Of a stretch of DNA of 12,212 nucleotides, positions 6,756 to 12,212 are shown in pieces. The translations under genes and the position numbers were made by a program. Numbering within the stretch: the first letter of the stretch is position 1; each line of letters begins with the position of its first letter. The stretch covers positions 1-12,212 of the forward strand of contig CALBTX010000189.1 of NCBI GenBank assembly GCA_937967685.1. Reading direction: 5' to 3'. The notes beneath the pieces are model-generated. The model was not told the DNA's origin. It ran no database searches and saw nothing but the letters and a program-made list of their open reading frames with translations. This DNA is from an uncultured Bacillaceae bacterium (GTDB taxonomy: Bacteria; Bacillota; Bacilli; Caldalkalibacillales; Caldalkalibacillaceae).

Positions 6756-6781
6756 GCGTTCACTTGAGGCATGATGAACGC
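6756..6781 (+). other. Hairpin between ricT and yabA
   Basis: GCGTTCA (6756-6762) and TGAACGC (6775-6781) form a perfect 7-bp inverted repeat with a 12-nt loop. It ends 3 nt before the yabA ribosome site (GAGGAG, 6785-6790). There is no U-run, so it is not a typical terminator. It may influence mRNA stability or yabA translation, which is inference only. Confidence 0.35.
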
Positions 6782-6796
6782 GTCGAGGAGTGACTG

Positions 6797-7180
6797 ATGG
6801 GGATGGAGAACACGGAGAAGAAAAAGCTGTTTGAACATGTCACTCAGTTAGAAAATCGGCTGGGCGAAATATATGCGGAACTGGAAAGTATTAAAGAACA
6901 TATCGCCCATCTTGTCGAGGATCATCATCATTTGTTTTTGGAAAATGAACGCTTGCGGAACCGACTGGTCGAATTGGTGAACGATCAGACTCTGGCCGAC
7001 AACGACAGTGAAAACCTTCGTCCGCAAGCGTCCGGCAAGCATCCCGTCGGCGAAGGATACGACAACTTGGCCAGGCTGTATAAAGAAGGTTTTCATATTT
7101 GTCATCCGCATTTCGGCAGTCTGCGGACCGAAGATCATTGTTTGTTTTGTCTTTCCATTTTAAGAAAACGGGAGTCATGA
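6797..7180 (+). CDS. yabA: Replication initiation control protein YabA
   Basis: YabA restrains DnaA by bridging it to the DnaN sliding clamp, limiting over-initiation at oriC. The protein has 127 residues against 119 in B. subtilis. Residues 1-65 form a Leu-heptad coiled coil for tetramerisation (KLFEHVTQLENRL and onward). A variable polar linker follows (about 66-88). The C-terminal zinc domain then shows HICHPH (100-105) and CLFC (115-118), with C102, C115 and C118 plus a histidine as likely ligands. The ATG at 6797 has GAGGAG 6 nt upstream. The next ATG (6803) is too far from it. A strong intrinsic terminator follows directly, so yabA ends the tmk-side transcription unit. Confidence 0.93.
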   Translation: MGMENTEKKKLFEHVTQLENRLGEIYAELESIKEHIAHLVEDHHHLFLENERLRNRLVELVNDQTLADNDSENLRPQASGKHPVGEGYDNLARLYKEGFHICHPHFGSLRTEDHCLFCLSILRKRES

Positions 7181-7206
7181 CATCCGTGCAGTCAAAAGTT
7201 TTTAAA

Positions 7207-7257
7207 GAGATGGCCCGGTCGTAGCAAGCTTTGACTTTCCGGCCATCTCCATTTTTT
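7207..7257 (+). terminator. Intrinsic terminator after yabA
   Basis: GAGATGGCC (7207-7215) pairs perfectly with GGCCATCTC (7241-7249). The stem can be extended by two GC pairs after a one-base bulge, and six Ts follow at 7252-7257. This is the clearest Rho-independent terminator in the window and separates yabA from trmN6. Confidence 0.85.
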
Positions 7258-7263
7258 ATCAGA

Positions 7264-7317
7264 GGACGAAAGATGATGAGCGGACGAAAGATGATGAGTG
7301 GACGAAAGATGATCAGT
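7264..7317 (+). repeat. Three tandem 18-bp copies across the trmN6 start
   Basis: GGACGAAAGATGATGAGC (7264-7281) is followed by a copy differing only in its last base (7282-7299) and a third with two differences from the first (7300-7317). The unit length keeps the frame and encodes GRKMMS, GRKMMS, GRKMIS. Each unit contains one or two possible ATG codons. Confidence 0.95.
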
Positions 7318-8076
7318 GTCCCATTGAAAGAAAACGAACGAATGGACTATTTACCCGTTCGGCGCTTGAAAATTATTCAGAGTGAGGACGTGTTTGTTTT
7401 TTCTTTGGACGCCATCCTTTTGGCCCAGTTTACATATCTCCCCCTTCAAAAAGGAAAAATCATGGATTTGTGTACAGGCAATGGGGCCATACCGTTAATG
7501 TTAAGCATGCGGACTAAGGCGCGAATCGACGGGGTCGATATTCAGCATCGGCTCGTCGACATGGCCAAACGCAGTGTCCGTTTCAATCAGCTGGCCGATC
7601 AAATTGACATTCGGCAGCTGGATGTGCGCGATGTCCCGGCCGTTTACGGTTACGGCAGCTATGATGTGGTCACATGTAATCCCCCGTATCTTCCCGGTTA
7701 TGCTGGCCAATACAACGATAATCCTCACCTCGCCCTTGCCCGTCATGAATTGAAGGGGACGCTGGAAGATTTTGTTCGTGTGGCCGGGGACATTGTCAGA
7801 CCGAGAGGGAAAATCGCCTTTGTCCATCGACCGGCCAGAATGCTTGAGTTGCTCACGCTTATGCGCCGTTACCGTTTGGAGCCAAAGCGGCTGCGTTTCG
7901 TTTATCCAAAACCCGGCAGGGAGGCTAACATGATGCTTGTGGAGGGGATGAAAGACGGATCAGCTGATCTTCGTTTGCTGCCCCCGCTCTTCGTCTACCG
8001 TGAGGACGACTGTTACACCCAGGAAATGGAACAAATTCTTGGAGATGAAAGCAGGTGGGGGATGGGCCGTGAATGA
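7273..8076 (+). CDS. trmN6: tRNA1(Val) A37 N6-methyltransferase-like protein (YabB/TrmN6)
   Basis: This is a class I SAM-dependent methyltransferase of the TrmN6/YabB group, which N6-methylates adenine 37 of a tRNA. From the ATG at 7273 it has 267 residues; the family is nearer 245-255. The SAM-binding motif DLCTGNGAIPL (65-75), the acidic strand GVDIQ (87-91) and the amino-methyltransferase motif NPPY (136-139) are present. The first 14 or so residues come from an 18-bp triplication and are not family-like, so the ATG at 7309 (255 residues) may be the ancestral start. I chose 7273 because GAGG at 7262-7265 gives the best ribosome site. The stop overlaps the start of yazA by 8 nt. The exact tRNA target in Bacillus is inferred from homology. 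Confidence 0.9.
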   Translation: MMSGRKMMSGRKMISVPLKENERMDYLPVRRLKIIQSEDVFVFSLDAILLAQFTYLPLQKGKIMDLCTGNGAIPLMLSMRTKARIDGVDIQHRLVDMAKRSVRFNQLADQIDIRQLDVRDVPAVYGYGSYDVVTCNPPYLPGYAGQYNDNPHLALARHELKGTLEDFVRVAGDIVRPRGKIAFVHRPARMLELLTLMRRYRLEPKRLRFVYPKPGREANMMLVEGMKDGSADLRLLPPLFVYREDDCYTQEMEQILGDESRWGMGRE

Positions 8077-8362
8077 GCAATATGTCGTCTACATTTTGCG
8101 CTGTGCCGACGGCAGCTTATATACGGGATATACGCGTGATTTACAAACTCGGTTGAAACAGCATGAACAAGGACGGGGAGCAAAGTATACCCGGGGCCGG
8201 GCGCCGCTGTCCCTCGTTTACGAGGAAAGGTTCAGCAGTCAATCGGCGGCCATGAGCCGGGAAGCGCGTATCAAACAGATGACCCGTGAGCAGAAACTGG
8301 CCTTGATTGACCGGAAAGCGGCGAACAAACCTGGATCAACCGCCTCCGTCCATGAAAACTGA
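8069..8362 (+). CDS. yazA: GIY-YIG domain protein YazA (UPF0213)
   Basis: This 97-residue protein consists of a single GIY-YIG nuclease-like domain. YVVYILRCADGSLYTGYT (5-22) carries the two conserved strands, with VVY and YTG in place of GIY and YIG. R28 and H32 follow in the first helix, then GAKYTRGR (37-44) and the conserved glutamate in SREARIK (E65). The family (YhbQ/YazA) is widespread and its physiological role is unclear, although a nuclease or DNA-repair link is often suggested. It starts with GTG, 7 nt after AGGTGGGGG (8053-8061), inside the end of trmN6. The upstream in-frame ATG at 8000 lies within trmN6 coding sequence and is less likely. Confidence 0.92.
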   Translation: MNEQYVVYILRCADGSLYTGYTRDLQTRLKQHEQGRGAKYTRGRAPLSLVYEERFSSQSAAMSREARIKQMTREQKLALIDRKAANKPGSTASVHEN

Positions 8363-8409
8363 GACGGTCACGCAAGATTCGTTGAGCGGAAGAAAGGAAG
8401 GACATAACC

Positions 8410-9306
8410 ATGGTTTGGAGCCAAATCAGCTATCGCCAGGAAGAAGCCAAAGGTGTTTTATATTTGGTGCCCACCCCGATCGGCAACTTGGAGGACATCA
8501 CTTTCCGGGCCTTGGCAACATTAAAAAAAGTGGATTATATTGCCTGTGAGGATACACGACAGACCCGCAAACTGTTAAATCATTTTCAAATCGAAAAACG
8601 TTTGCTCAGCTACCACGAACATAATCAACGGCAGAAAGGTCCGCTCATTGTGCGTGATTTGAGAGCCGGGAAAAAAATTGCTTATGTGACGGACGCCGGC
8701 ATGCCGGCCATTTCCGATCCCGGTGAGCAATTGGCACAACAGGCCCTTGAGGAACAGATCAGCGTGATCGCTTTGCCGGGGGCTAATGCCGCTTTAACCG
8801 CTTTGGTCGGTTCAGGTTTATCGAGTACACCGTACCTGTTTTACGGATTTTTGGACCGGCACAAAAAAAAGAAGCGGCGCATGTTGAAAGCCTTGCGTTA
8901 CATACCGTATACACTGCTTTTCCACGAAGCACCACATCGTCTGCAGGAAACATTGAAAGAGATGCTGGATGTGTTCGGCGATCGAGAAGGAGCCCTCGTA
9001 CGGGAACTGTCCAAAACATATGAGGAATACATTCGGGGAAAACTGTCAGAACTTGTCGACTGGTGTACAAGAGAAGAGGTGAAAGGAGAAATATGTCTCG
9101 TTGTCTCCGGATATGACGACGCCCAAATGTACGGGCTCATCAAAGAAAAAGAGTTAGCTCCTCCGTGGTGGAAGACACTCACCCTTCAAGAACATGTCGA
9201 TCATTATGTGCACAAAGGTTTTGCGGTGAAAGAGGCGATCAAACAAACGGCCAGTGACCGCAAGCTTCCTAAACGCGAGGTTTACCAGGCTTACCATCTT
9301 GAGTGA
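8410..9306 (+). CDS. rsmI: 16S rRNA (cytidine-1402 2'-O)-methyltransferase RsmI
   Basis: RsmI (YabC) 2'-O-methylates C1402 of 16S rRNA in the ribosomal P site. The 298-residue protein shows the tetrapyrrole methylase-type fold motifs in order: LYLVPTPIGNLEDIT (17-31), CEDTRQT (46-52), YVTDAGMPAISDPG (92-105), LPGANAALTALVGSGL (122-137), FHEAPHRL (171-178) and RELSKTYEE (198-206). A Lys-rich patch at 151-157 may contact RNA. B. subtilis RsmI is about 292 residues. AAGGAAGG (8394-8401) lies 8 nt before the ATG. It follows yazA by 47 nt without a terminator, so trmN6-yazA-rsmI form one unit. The gene converges on abrB. Confidence 0.96.
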   Translation: MVWSQISYRQEEAKGVLYLVPTPIGNLEDITFRALATLKKVDYIACEDTRQTRKLLNHFQIEKRLLSYHEHNQRQKGPLIVRDLRAGKKIAYVTDAGMPAISDPGEQLAQQALEEQISVIALPGANAALTALVGSGLSSTPYLFYGFLDRHKKKKRRMLKALRYIPYTLLFHEAPHRLQETLKEMLDVFGDREGALVRELSKTYEEYIRGKLSELVDWCTREEVKGEICLVVSGYDDAQMYGLIKEKELAPPWWKTLTLQEHVDHYVHKGFAVKEAIKQTASDRKLPKREVYQAYHLE

Positions 9307-9349
9307 CATTCGCTCTGTCTGACTCAGCCAGGCCCAAATGTCTCATTTG
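9300..9349. terminator. Possible hairpins in the rsmI/abrB convergent gap
   Basis: A bulged stem, TGAGTGACA (9300-9308) against TGTC-TG-ACTCA (9316-9326), overlaps the rsmI stop. A second short hairpin, CAAATG (9335-9340) and CATTTG (9344-9349), has a 3-nt loop. Neither is followed by a real U-run on either strand, so bidirectional termination is only a suggestion. Confidence 0.3.
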
Positions 9350-9352
9350 CTC

Positions 9353-9646
9353 TTAGGTGTCTGCGGCTCTCTTTTTTAAATAGTCTTGGAGAATGGGTAA
9401 CAGATTTTTGACGGCCGCTTCGCTGAGAACGAGTTTTCCATCGCCGAGAACGAGGTTGTTTTCGTCAACTTGTCCCGTCAGCATACAGGCCATGCTCGGT
9501 TCATATTTTTTGAGCACAATTTTGTCGTTGTCGACGTAAATTTCCAAAGTGTCTTTTTCTTCGATGCCCAGCGTCCGGCGCAGCTCTTTAGGGATGACGA
9601 CCCTGCCCAACTCATCCACTCTGCGAACGATGCCAGTGCTTTTCAT
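9353..9646 (-). CDS. abrB: Transition-state regulator AbrB
   Basis: AbrB is a tetrameric swapped-hairpin DNA-binding protein that represses stationary-phase, biofilm, antibiotic and sporulation genes during growth. The 97-residue protein begins MKSTGIVRRVDELGRVVIPK. R8, R15, R23 and R24, known DNA-contact residues in B. subtilis AbrB, are all kept, as is C54. The C-terminal half (about 55-97) is the tetramerisation region and is more diverged (GKLVLSEAAVKNLLPILQDYL). A minus-strand AAAAGGAGG (9656-9664) stands 9 nt before the ATG. The gene lies alone between rsmI (convergent) and metS (divergent), exactly as in Bacillus. A good sigma-A promoter is visible upstream. Confidence 0.95.
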   Translation of the reverse strand: MKSTGIVRRVDELGRVVIPKELRRTLGIEEKDTLEIYVDNDKIVLKKYEPSMACMLTGQVDENNLVLGDGKLVLSEAAVKNLLPILQDYLKKRAADT

Positions 9647-9703
9647 GTACGGGAGCCTCCTTTTTGGGAATTTTTATTTCATCTCATCAAATTGAGTACG
9701 GCA

Positions 9704-9710
9704 TGTTGAA
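9704..9710. promoter_or_regulatory. Weak Spo0A-box-like site near the abrB start
   Basis: TGTTGAA at 9704-9710 matches the Spo0A core TGTCGAA in 6 of 7 positions. It sits at or just downstream of the predicted abrB transcription start, where Spo0A binds in B. subtilis. The mismatch is at a well-conserved C, so support is weak. Confidence 0.25.
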
Positions 9711-9718
9711 TTACCCAC

Positions 9719-9747
9719 ATAATACCAGTATTGGATGGAAAAGTGAA
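9719..9747 (-). promoter_or_regulatory. Sigma-A promoter of abrB
   Basis: On the minus strand, TTCACT (9742-9747) and TATTAT (9719-9724) are 17 nt apart, and a TG one base upstream of the -10 forms an extended -10. Transcription would start near 9711, giving a leader of about 65 nt. The metS promoter lies just outside it, facing the other way. Confidence 0.55.
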
Positions 9748-9763
9748 CGGTTTTTTGCGCGAC

Positions 9764-9793
9764 TTGACAAAGGAAAGACAGCTCAGGTATATT
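9764..9793 (+). promoter_or_regulatory. Sigma-A promoter of metS
   Basis: TTGACA (9764-9769) is a perfect -35 and TATATT (9788-9793) a 5/6 -10, with an 18-nt spacer. A start near 9800 leaves a leader of about 150 nt before the metS ATG. The 303-base gap between abrB and metS holds this promoter, the divergent abrB promoter and the structured leader; I see no gene in it. Confidence 0.7.
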
Positions 9794-9832
9794 TTACACA
9801 TCTACTCGGCGGTTATGAGTGAATTTTCCTCT

Positions 9833-9886
9833 CTATAGGGACGGGATGTATGGGCGAACAGGGGCCTATAGCAGAAATACATACAT
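9833..9886 (+). promoter_or_regulatory. Structured metS leader: G-rich core with interleaved inverted repeats
   Basis: On the mRNA-like strand, four G-runs (9838-9840, 9843-9845, 9852-9854, 9861-9864) with loops of 2, 6 and 6 nt fit the three-tier G-quadruplex pattern. CTATAGG (9833-9839) and CCTATAG (9865-9871) form a perfect 7-bp stem around this core, sharing two Gs with the first run. A second pair, ATGTATG (9846-9852) and CATACAT (9880-9886), is interleaved with the first. This gives either a pseudoknot or mutually exclusive folds. I see no T-box motif or SAM riboswitch core. The pairing is read directly; a regulatory role is inference. Confidence 0.45.
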
Positions 9887-9949
9887 ATACGTTCGGCTCT
9901 CGTCTTCTAGAGATGGGGGTTTTTTCAAATTTACAGGAGGGGTTCGATC

Positions 9950-11965
9950 ATGAGTGAATCTCGAACGTTCTATATTACGACACCCATTTATTATCCATCA
10001 GATAAATTGCATATCGGACATGCGTATACGACCGTTGCTGCCGATGCGATGGCCCGCTATAAGCGGCTTCGGGGTTATGATGTGATGTATTTAACGGGAA
10101 CGGACGAGCATGGGCAGAAAATCGAACGCAAAGCAAACGAAAAAGGCGTTACGCCGAAACAGTTTGTCGACAATATAGTTCAAGGCATTCAAGAGTTATG
10201 GAAGAAATTAGATATTTCTTATGATGATTTTATTCGCACGACTGAGGAGCGGCATACAAAAGTCGTTCAGCACATTTTTGAACGACTCATCCAGCAGGGG
10301 GATATTTATTTGGATGAATACGAAGGGCTTTATTGTACCCCCTGCGAGTCTTTCTGGACGGAACGCCAAGCGGAGGGAAACCGCTGTCCTGATTGCGGGA
10401 GGCCCGTGGAGCTGGTTAAGGAAAAAAGCTATTTTTTCCGAATGAGCAAGTATGCCGATCGCTTGCTAGAATTTTATGAGGAGAATCCTCAGTTCATACA
10501 ACCGGAATCACGCAAAAACGAAATGATTAACAACTTTATTAAACCGGGCCTGGAAGACTTATGCGTCTCCCGAACGACTTTCGACTGGGGCATCACCGTA
10601 CCGAGCAATCCCGAACACGTCGTTTACGTCTGGATCGACGCTTTAACGAATTACATCACCGCCATCGGTTACGGGGCGGAAGATGAGCATTTGCGTCAAA
10701 AGTTTGCCAAATATTGGCCGGCGGATGTCCATGTTGTCGGCAAGGAAATCGTCCGTTTTCATACGATTTACTGGCCGATCATGTTAATGGCGCTTGATTT
10801 GCCGTTGCCGAAAAAAGTGTTCGGTCACGGCTGGCTGTTGATGAAAGACGGCAAAATGTCCAAATCGAAAGGCAATGTTGTCGACCCGGTCCAGCTGATC
10901 GACCGTTTCGGGGTTGATCCTTTACGTTATTATTTGTTGCGCGAGGTTCCTTTCGGCGCCGACGGTGTATTCACCCCCGAAAGCTTTGTCGAGCGGACGA
11001 ATTATGACTTAGCCAACGATTTGGGCAACTTGCTCCATCGCACCGTGGCGATGGTTGACAAATATTTCCAAGGTCAATTACCGACCTATATCCCGGATGC
11101 CACCGCGTTTGATCACGATTTGGTGAAAAAGGTTCGGACGACTGTGCAAAAGGTAGAGGAGCACATGGACAACATGGAGTTTTCCATAGCTCTGGCCGAG
11201 ATCTGGCAGCTGGTGCGCCGGGCCAACAAATATATTGATGAAACCCAACCGTGGATATTGGCCAAAGAAACGGCGAAACGAAAGCAGCTCGGTTCAGTCC
11301 TTTACCATCTGAGTGAAACACTGCGCCATATCTCTGTCTTAATCCGCCCTTTTTTGACCGAGACCCCAGAGAAAATCTGGCATCAATTAGGGATAGAAAC
11401 GGAAGAAGAAACGGCGTGGGACAGTTTGTATACGTTCGGTCAACTACCTGCCGGCAGACAAATTCGCCAAGGAAAACCACTGTTCCCCCGCTTAGATTTT
11501 GAAGCAGAAATTAAGCATATTTTACAGGATATGGGCGCTCTTGCAGAAAGCGCGGTTAAAGAAGACGGTGCGGTCCAGAACAAGGCGAATCGAGTGGCGA
11601 ATGACAAGGAAAAGGAAACCAAAGACAGGACGACCGATGCGGCACAGATCGACATCGATGATTTTGCCAAAGTGGAATTGCGGGTGGCAGAGGTCATCCG
11701 AGCGGAGAAAGTGAAAAATGCCGATAAACTATTGAAATTGCAGCTTGATTTAGGCCATGAACAACGGCAGGTCATCTCCGGCATTGCCAACCATTTTCAA
11801 CCGGAACAATTGCTGGGCAAAAAAGTCGTCTGTGTGACGAATTTGAAACCGGTGAAATTAAGAGGCGAGCTTTCCGAGGGTATGATTTTGGCGGGAGATG
11901 ACGGAGACAAATTGGATGTCGTCACCGTGAGCAAGGACTTGCCGAACGGGACAAAAGTGAAATAA
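9950..11965 (+). CDS. metS: Methionyl-tRNA synthetase
   Basis: MetS charges tRNA(Met) and initiator tRNA with methionine. The 671-residue protein is a full-length class I synthetase with HIGH (21-24), the methionine-pocket strand YLTGTDEHGQK (47-57) and KMSKS (302-306). The connective domain has a zinc knuckle with C129, C132, C146 and C149. An anticodon-binding helical domain follows (about 370-520). After a charged linker (about 535-562) comes a C-terminal Trbp111-like OB-fold tRNA-binding domain (about 565-671, with VELRVAEVIRAEKV and SGIANHF). B. subtilis MetS has about 664 residues. AGGAGGGG (9935-9942) is 7 nt before the ATG. It has its own promoter and probably continues into tatD, 49 nt downstream. 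Confidence 0.98.
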   Translation: MSESRTFYITTPIYYPSDKLHIGHAYTTVAADAMARYKRLRGYDVMYLTGTDEHGQKIERKANEKGVTPKQFVDNIVQGIQELWKKLDISYDDFIRTTEERHTKVVQHIFERLIQQGDIYLDEYEGLYCTPCESFWTERQAEGNRCPDCGRPVELVKEKSYFFRMSKYADRLLEFYEENPQFIQPESRKNEMINNFIKPGLEDLCVSRTTFDWGITVPSNPEHVVYVWIDALTNYITAIGYGAEDEHLRQKFAKYWPADVHVVGKEIVRFHTIYWPIMLMALDLPLPKKVFGHGWLLMKDGKMSKSKGNVVDPVQLIDRFGVDPLRYYLLREVPFGADGVFTPESFVERTNYDLANDLGNLLHRTVAMVDKYFQGQLPTYIPDATAFDHDLVKKVRTTVQKVEEHMDNMEFSIALAEIWQLVRRANKYIDETQPWILAKETAKRKQLGSVLYHLSETLRHISVLIRPFLTETPEKIWHQLGIETEEETAWDSLYTFGQLPAGRQIRQGKPLFPRLDFEAEIKHILQDMGALAESAVKEDGAVQNKANRVANDKEKETKDRTTDAAQIDIDDFAKVELRVAEVIRAEKVKNADKLLKLQLDLGHEQRQVISGIANHFQPEQLLGKKVVCVTNLKPVKLRGELSEGMILAGDDGDKLDVVTVSKDLPNGTKVK

Positions 11966-12014
11966 GCGTCTGGCTGTTTCATATGCGTTTGGATGCATCA
12001 GGGAGGCTTGTGAT

Positions 12015-12212
12015 ATGTTATTTGACACGCATGCCCATTTGAATGACCGCCAATTTGATGATGATAGGGAGCAGGTGTTCAAGCGGGCACAGGAAGCGGG
12101 CGTTTCTCTTCTGGTCAATGTCGGATTTAACCGGGAAACGATTCCCGAAACGTTGGCGTTGGCTGAAAAATACGATTTCGTCTATGCGGCGATCGGCTGG
12201 CATCCACACGAT
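12015..12212 (+). CDS. yabD: TatD-family metal-dependent DNase YabD (partial)
   Basis: The first 66 residues of a TatD-type TIM-barrel hydrolase run off the window end. The protein begins MLFDTHAHLNDRQFDDDR, with the metal-binding HxH (H6 and H8), and the last visible residues GWHPHD (61-66) contain another conserved metal/active-site segment. TatD proteins are metal-dependent 3'-5' exonucleases linked to DNA repair and quality control. AGGGAGG (12000-12006) lies 8 nt before the ATG. There is no terminator between metS and this gene, and the metS-yabD order is conserved in Bacillus, so they are likely co-transcribed. The C-terminal two thirds are not visible. Confidence 0.93.
   Translation, partial: MLFDTHAHLNDRQFDDDREQVFKRAQEAGVSLLVNVGFNRETIPETLALAEKYDFVYAAIGWHPHD

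Noticed and set aside
9515..9537. TTTGTCGTT and TTGTCGACG inside abrB as Spo0A boxes
   Set aside because: They lie within coding sequence for the conserved VDNDKI segment and are far from the promoter, so amino acid constraint explains them.
9800..9949. T-box or SAM (S-box) riboswitch in the metS leader
   Set aside because: I found no T-box AGGGTGGNACCGCG-like sequence and no SAM riboswitch core, and there is no strong terminator: only a 4-bp stem (9898-9913) precedes GGGGG and the T-run at 9920-9925.
10971..11480. A 169-codon antisense open frame within metS
   Set aside because: It lies wholly opposite a clear full-length metS, has no recognisable domain and no ribosome site, and its composition looks like the reverse complement of coding sequence.
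1..12212. Mobile elements, CRISPR arrays, toxin-antitoxin or defence systems
   Set aside because: No transposase, integrase, regularly spaced repeats or unknown gene cassette was seen; every substantial coding region belongs to the conserved Bacillus-type order.

Overview
The window is a housekeeping stretch of a spore-forming, low-to-moderate-GC Firmicute of the Bacillaceae type. Its gene order follows the origin-proximal Bacillus subtilis block from dnaX to yabD/tatD: dnaX tail, ebfC (yaaK), recR, yaaL, bofA, csfB, yaaO, tmk, darA (yaaQ), holB, ricT (yaaT), yabA, trmN6 (yabB), yazA, rsmI (yabC), abrB, metS, and the start of tatD. The sporulation genes bofA and csfB, the transition-state regulator abrB, and strong AGGAGG-type ribosome sites all fit this. 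I cannot name a species from the sequence alone.

Layout. Positions 1-966 hold the end of the clamp-loader gene dnaX overlapping ebfC, which abuts recR (TAATG). Positions 1064-2017 hold yaaL and two small sporulation genes: bofA, which inhibits pro-sigma-K processing, and csfB, the anti-sigma-G/E factor Gin. csfB has plausible sporulation promoters. Positions 2054-3658 hold a PLP decarboxylase (yaaO), longer than usual. Positions 3818-7180 run tmk, darA, holB, ricT and yabA: dTMP kinase, a c-di-AMP-binding PII-like protein, the clamp-loader delta' subunit, the RicT maturation/phosphorelay factor and the DnaA regulator YabA. A strong intrinsic terminator follows yabA. Positions 7273-9306 hold three tightly packed genes: trmN6, yazA and rsmI. 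abrB lies on the minus strand, convergent with rsmI and divergent from metS. metS (9950-11965) has its own promoter and a leader of about 150 nt, and tatD begins just after it.

How the genes fit together. DnaX and HolB belong to the DNA polymerase III clamp loader, and YabA links the sliding clamp to DnaA control. RecR acts in recombinational repair and Tmk supplies dTTP precursors. TrmN6, RsmI and MetS serve tRNA, rRNA and translation. BofA, CsfB, RicT and AbrB time sporulation and the exit from growth.

I found no mobile element, CRISPR array, rRNA or tRNA, and no clear new biological system. The least ordinary signals are: a G-quadruplex-capable, hairpin-flanked metS leader that matches no T-box or SAM riboswitch I know; an 18-bp triplication across the trmN6 start; loss of the rRNA operon, xpaC-yaaN and yaaR compared with B. 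subtilis; and an enlarged YaaO.
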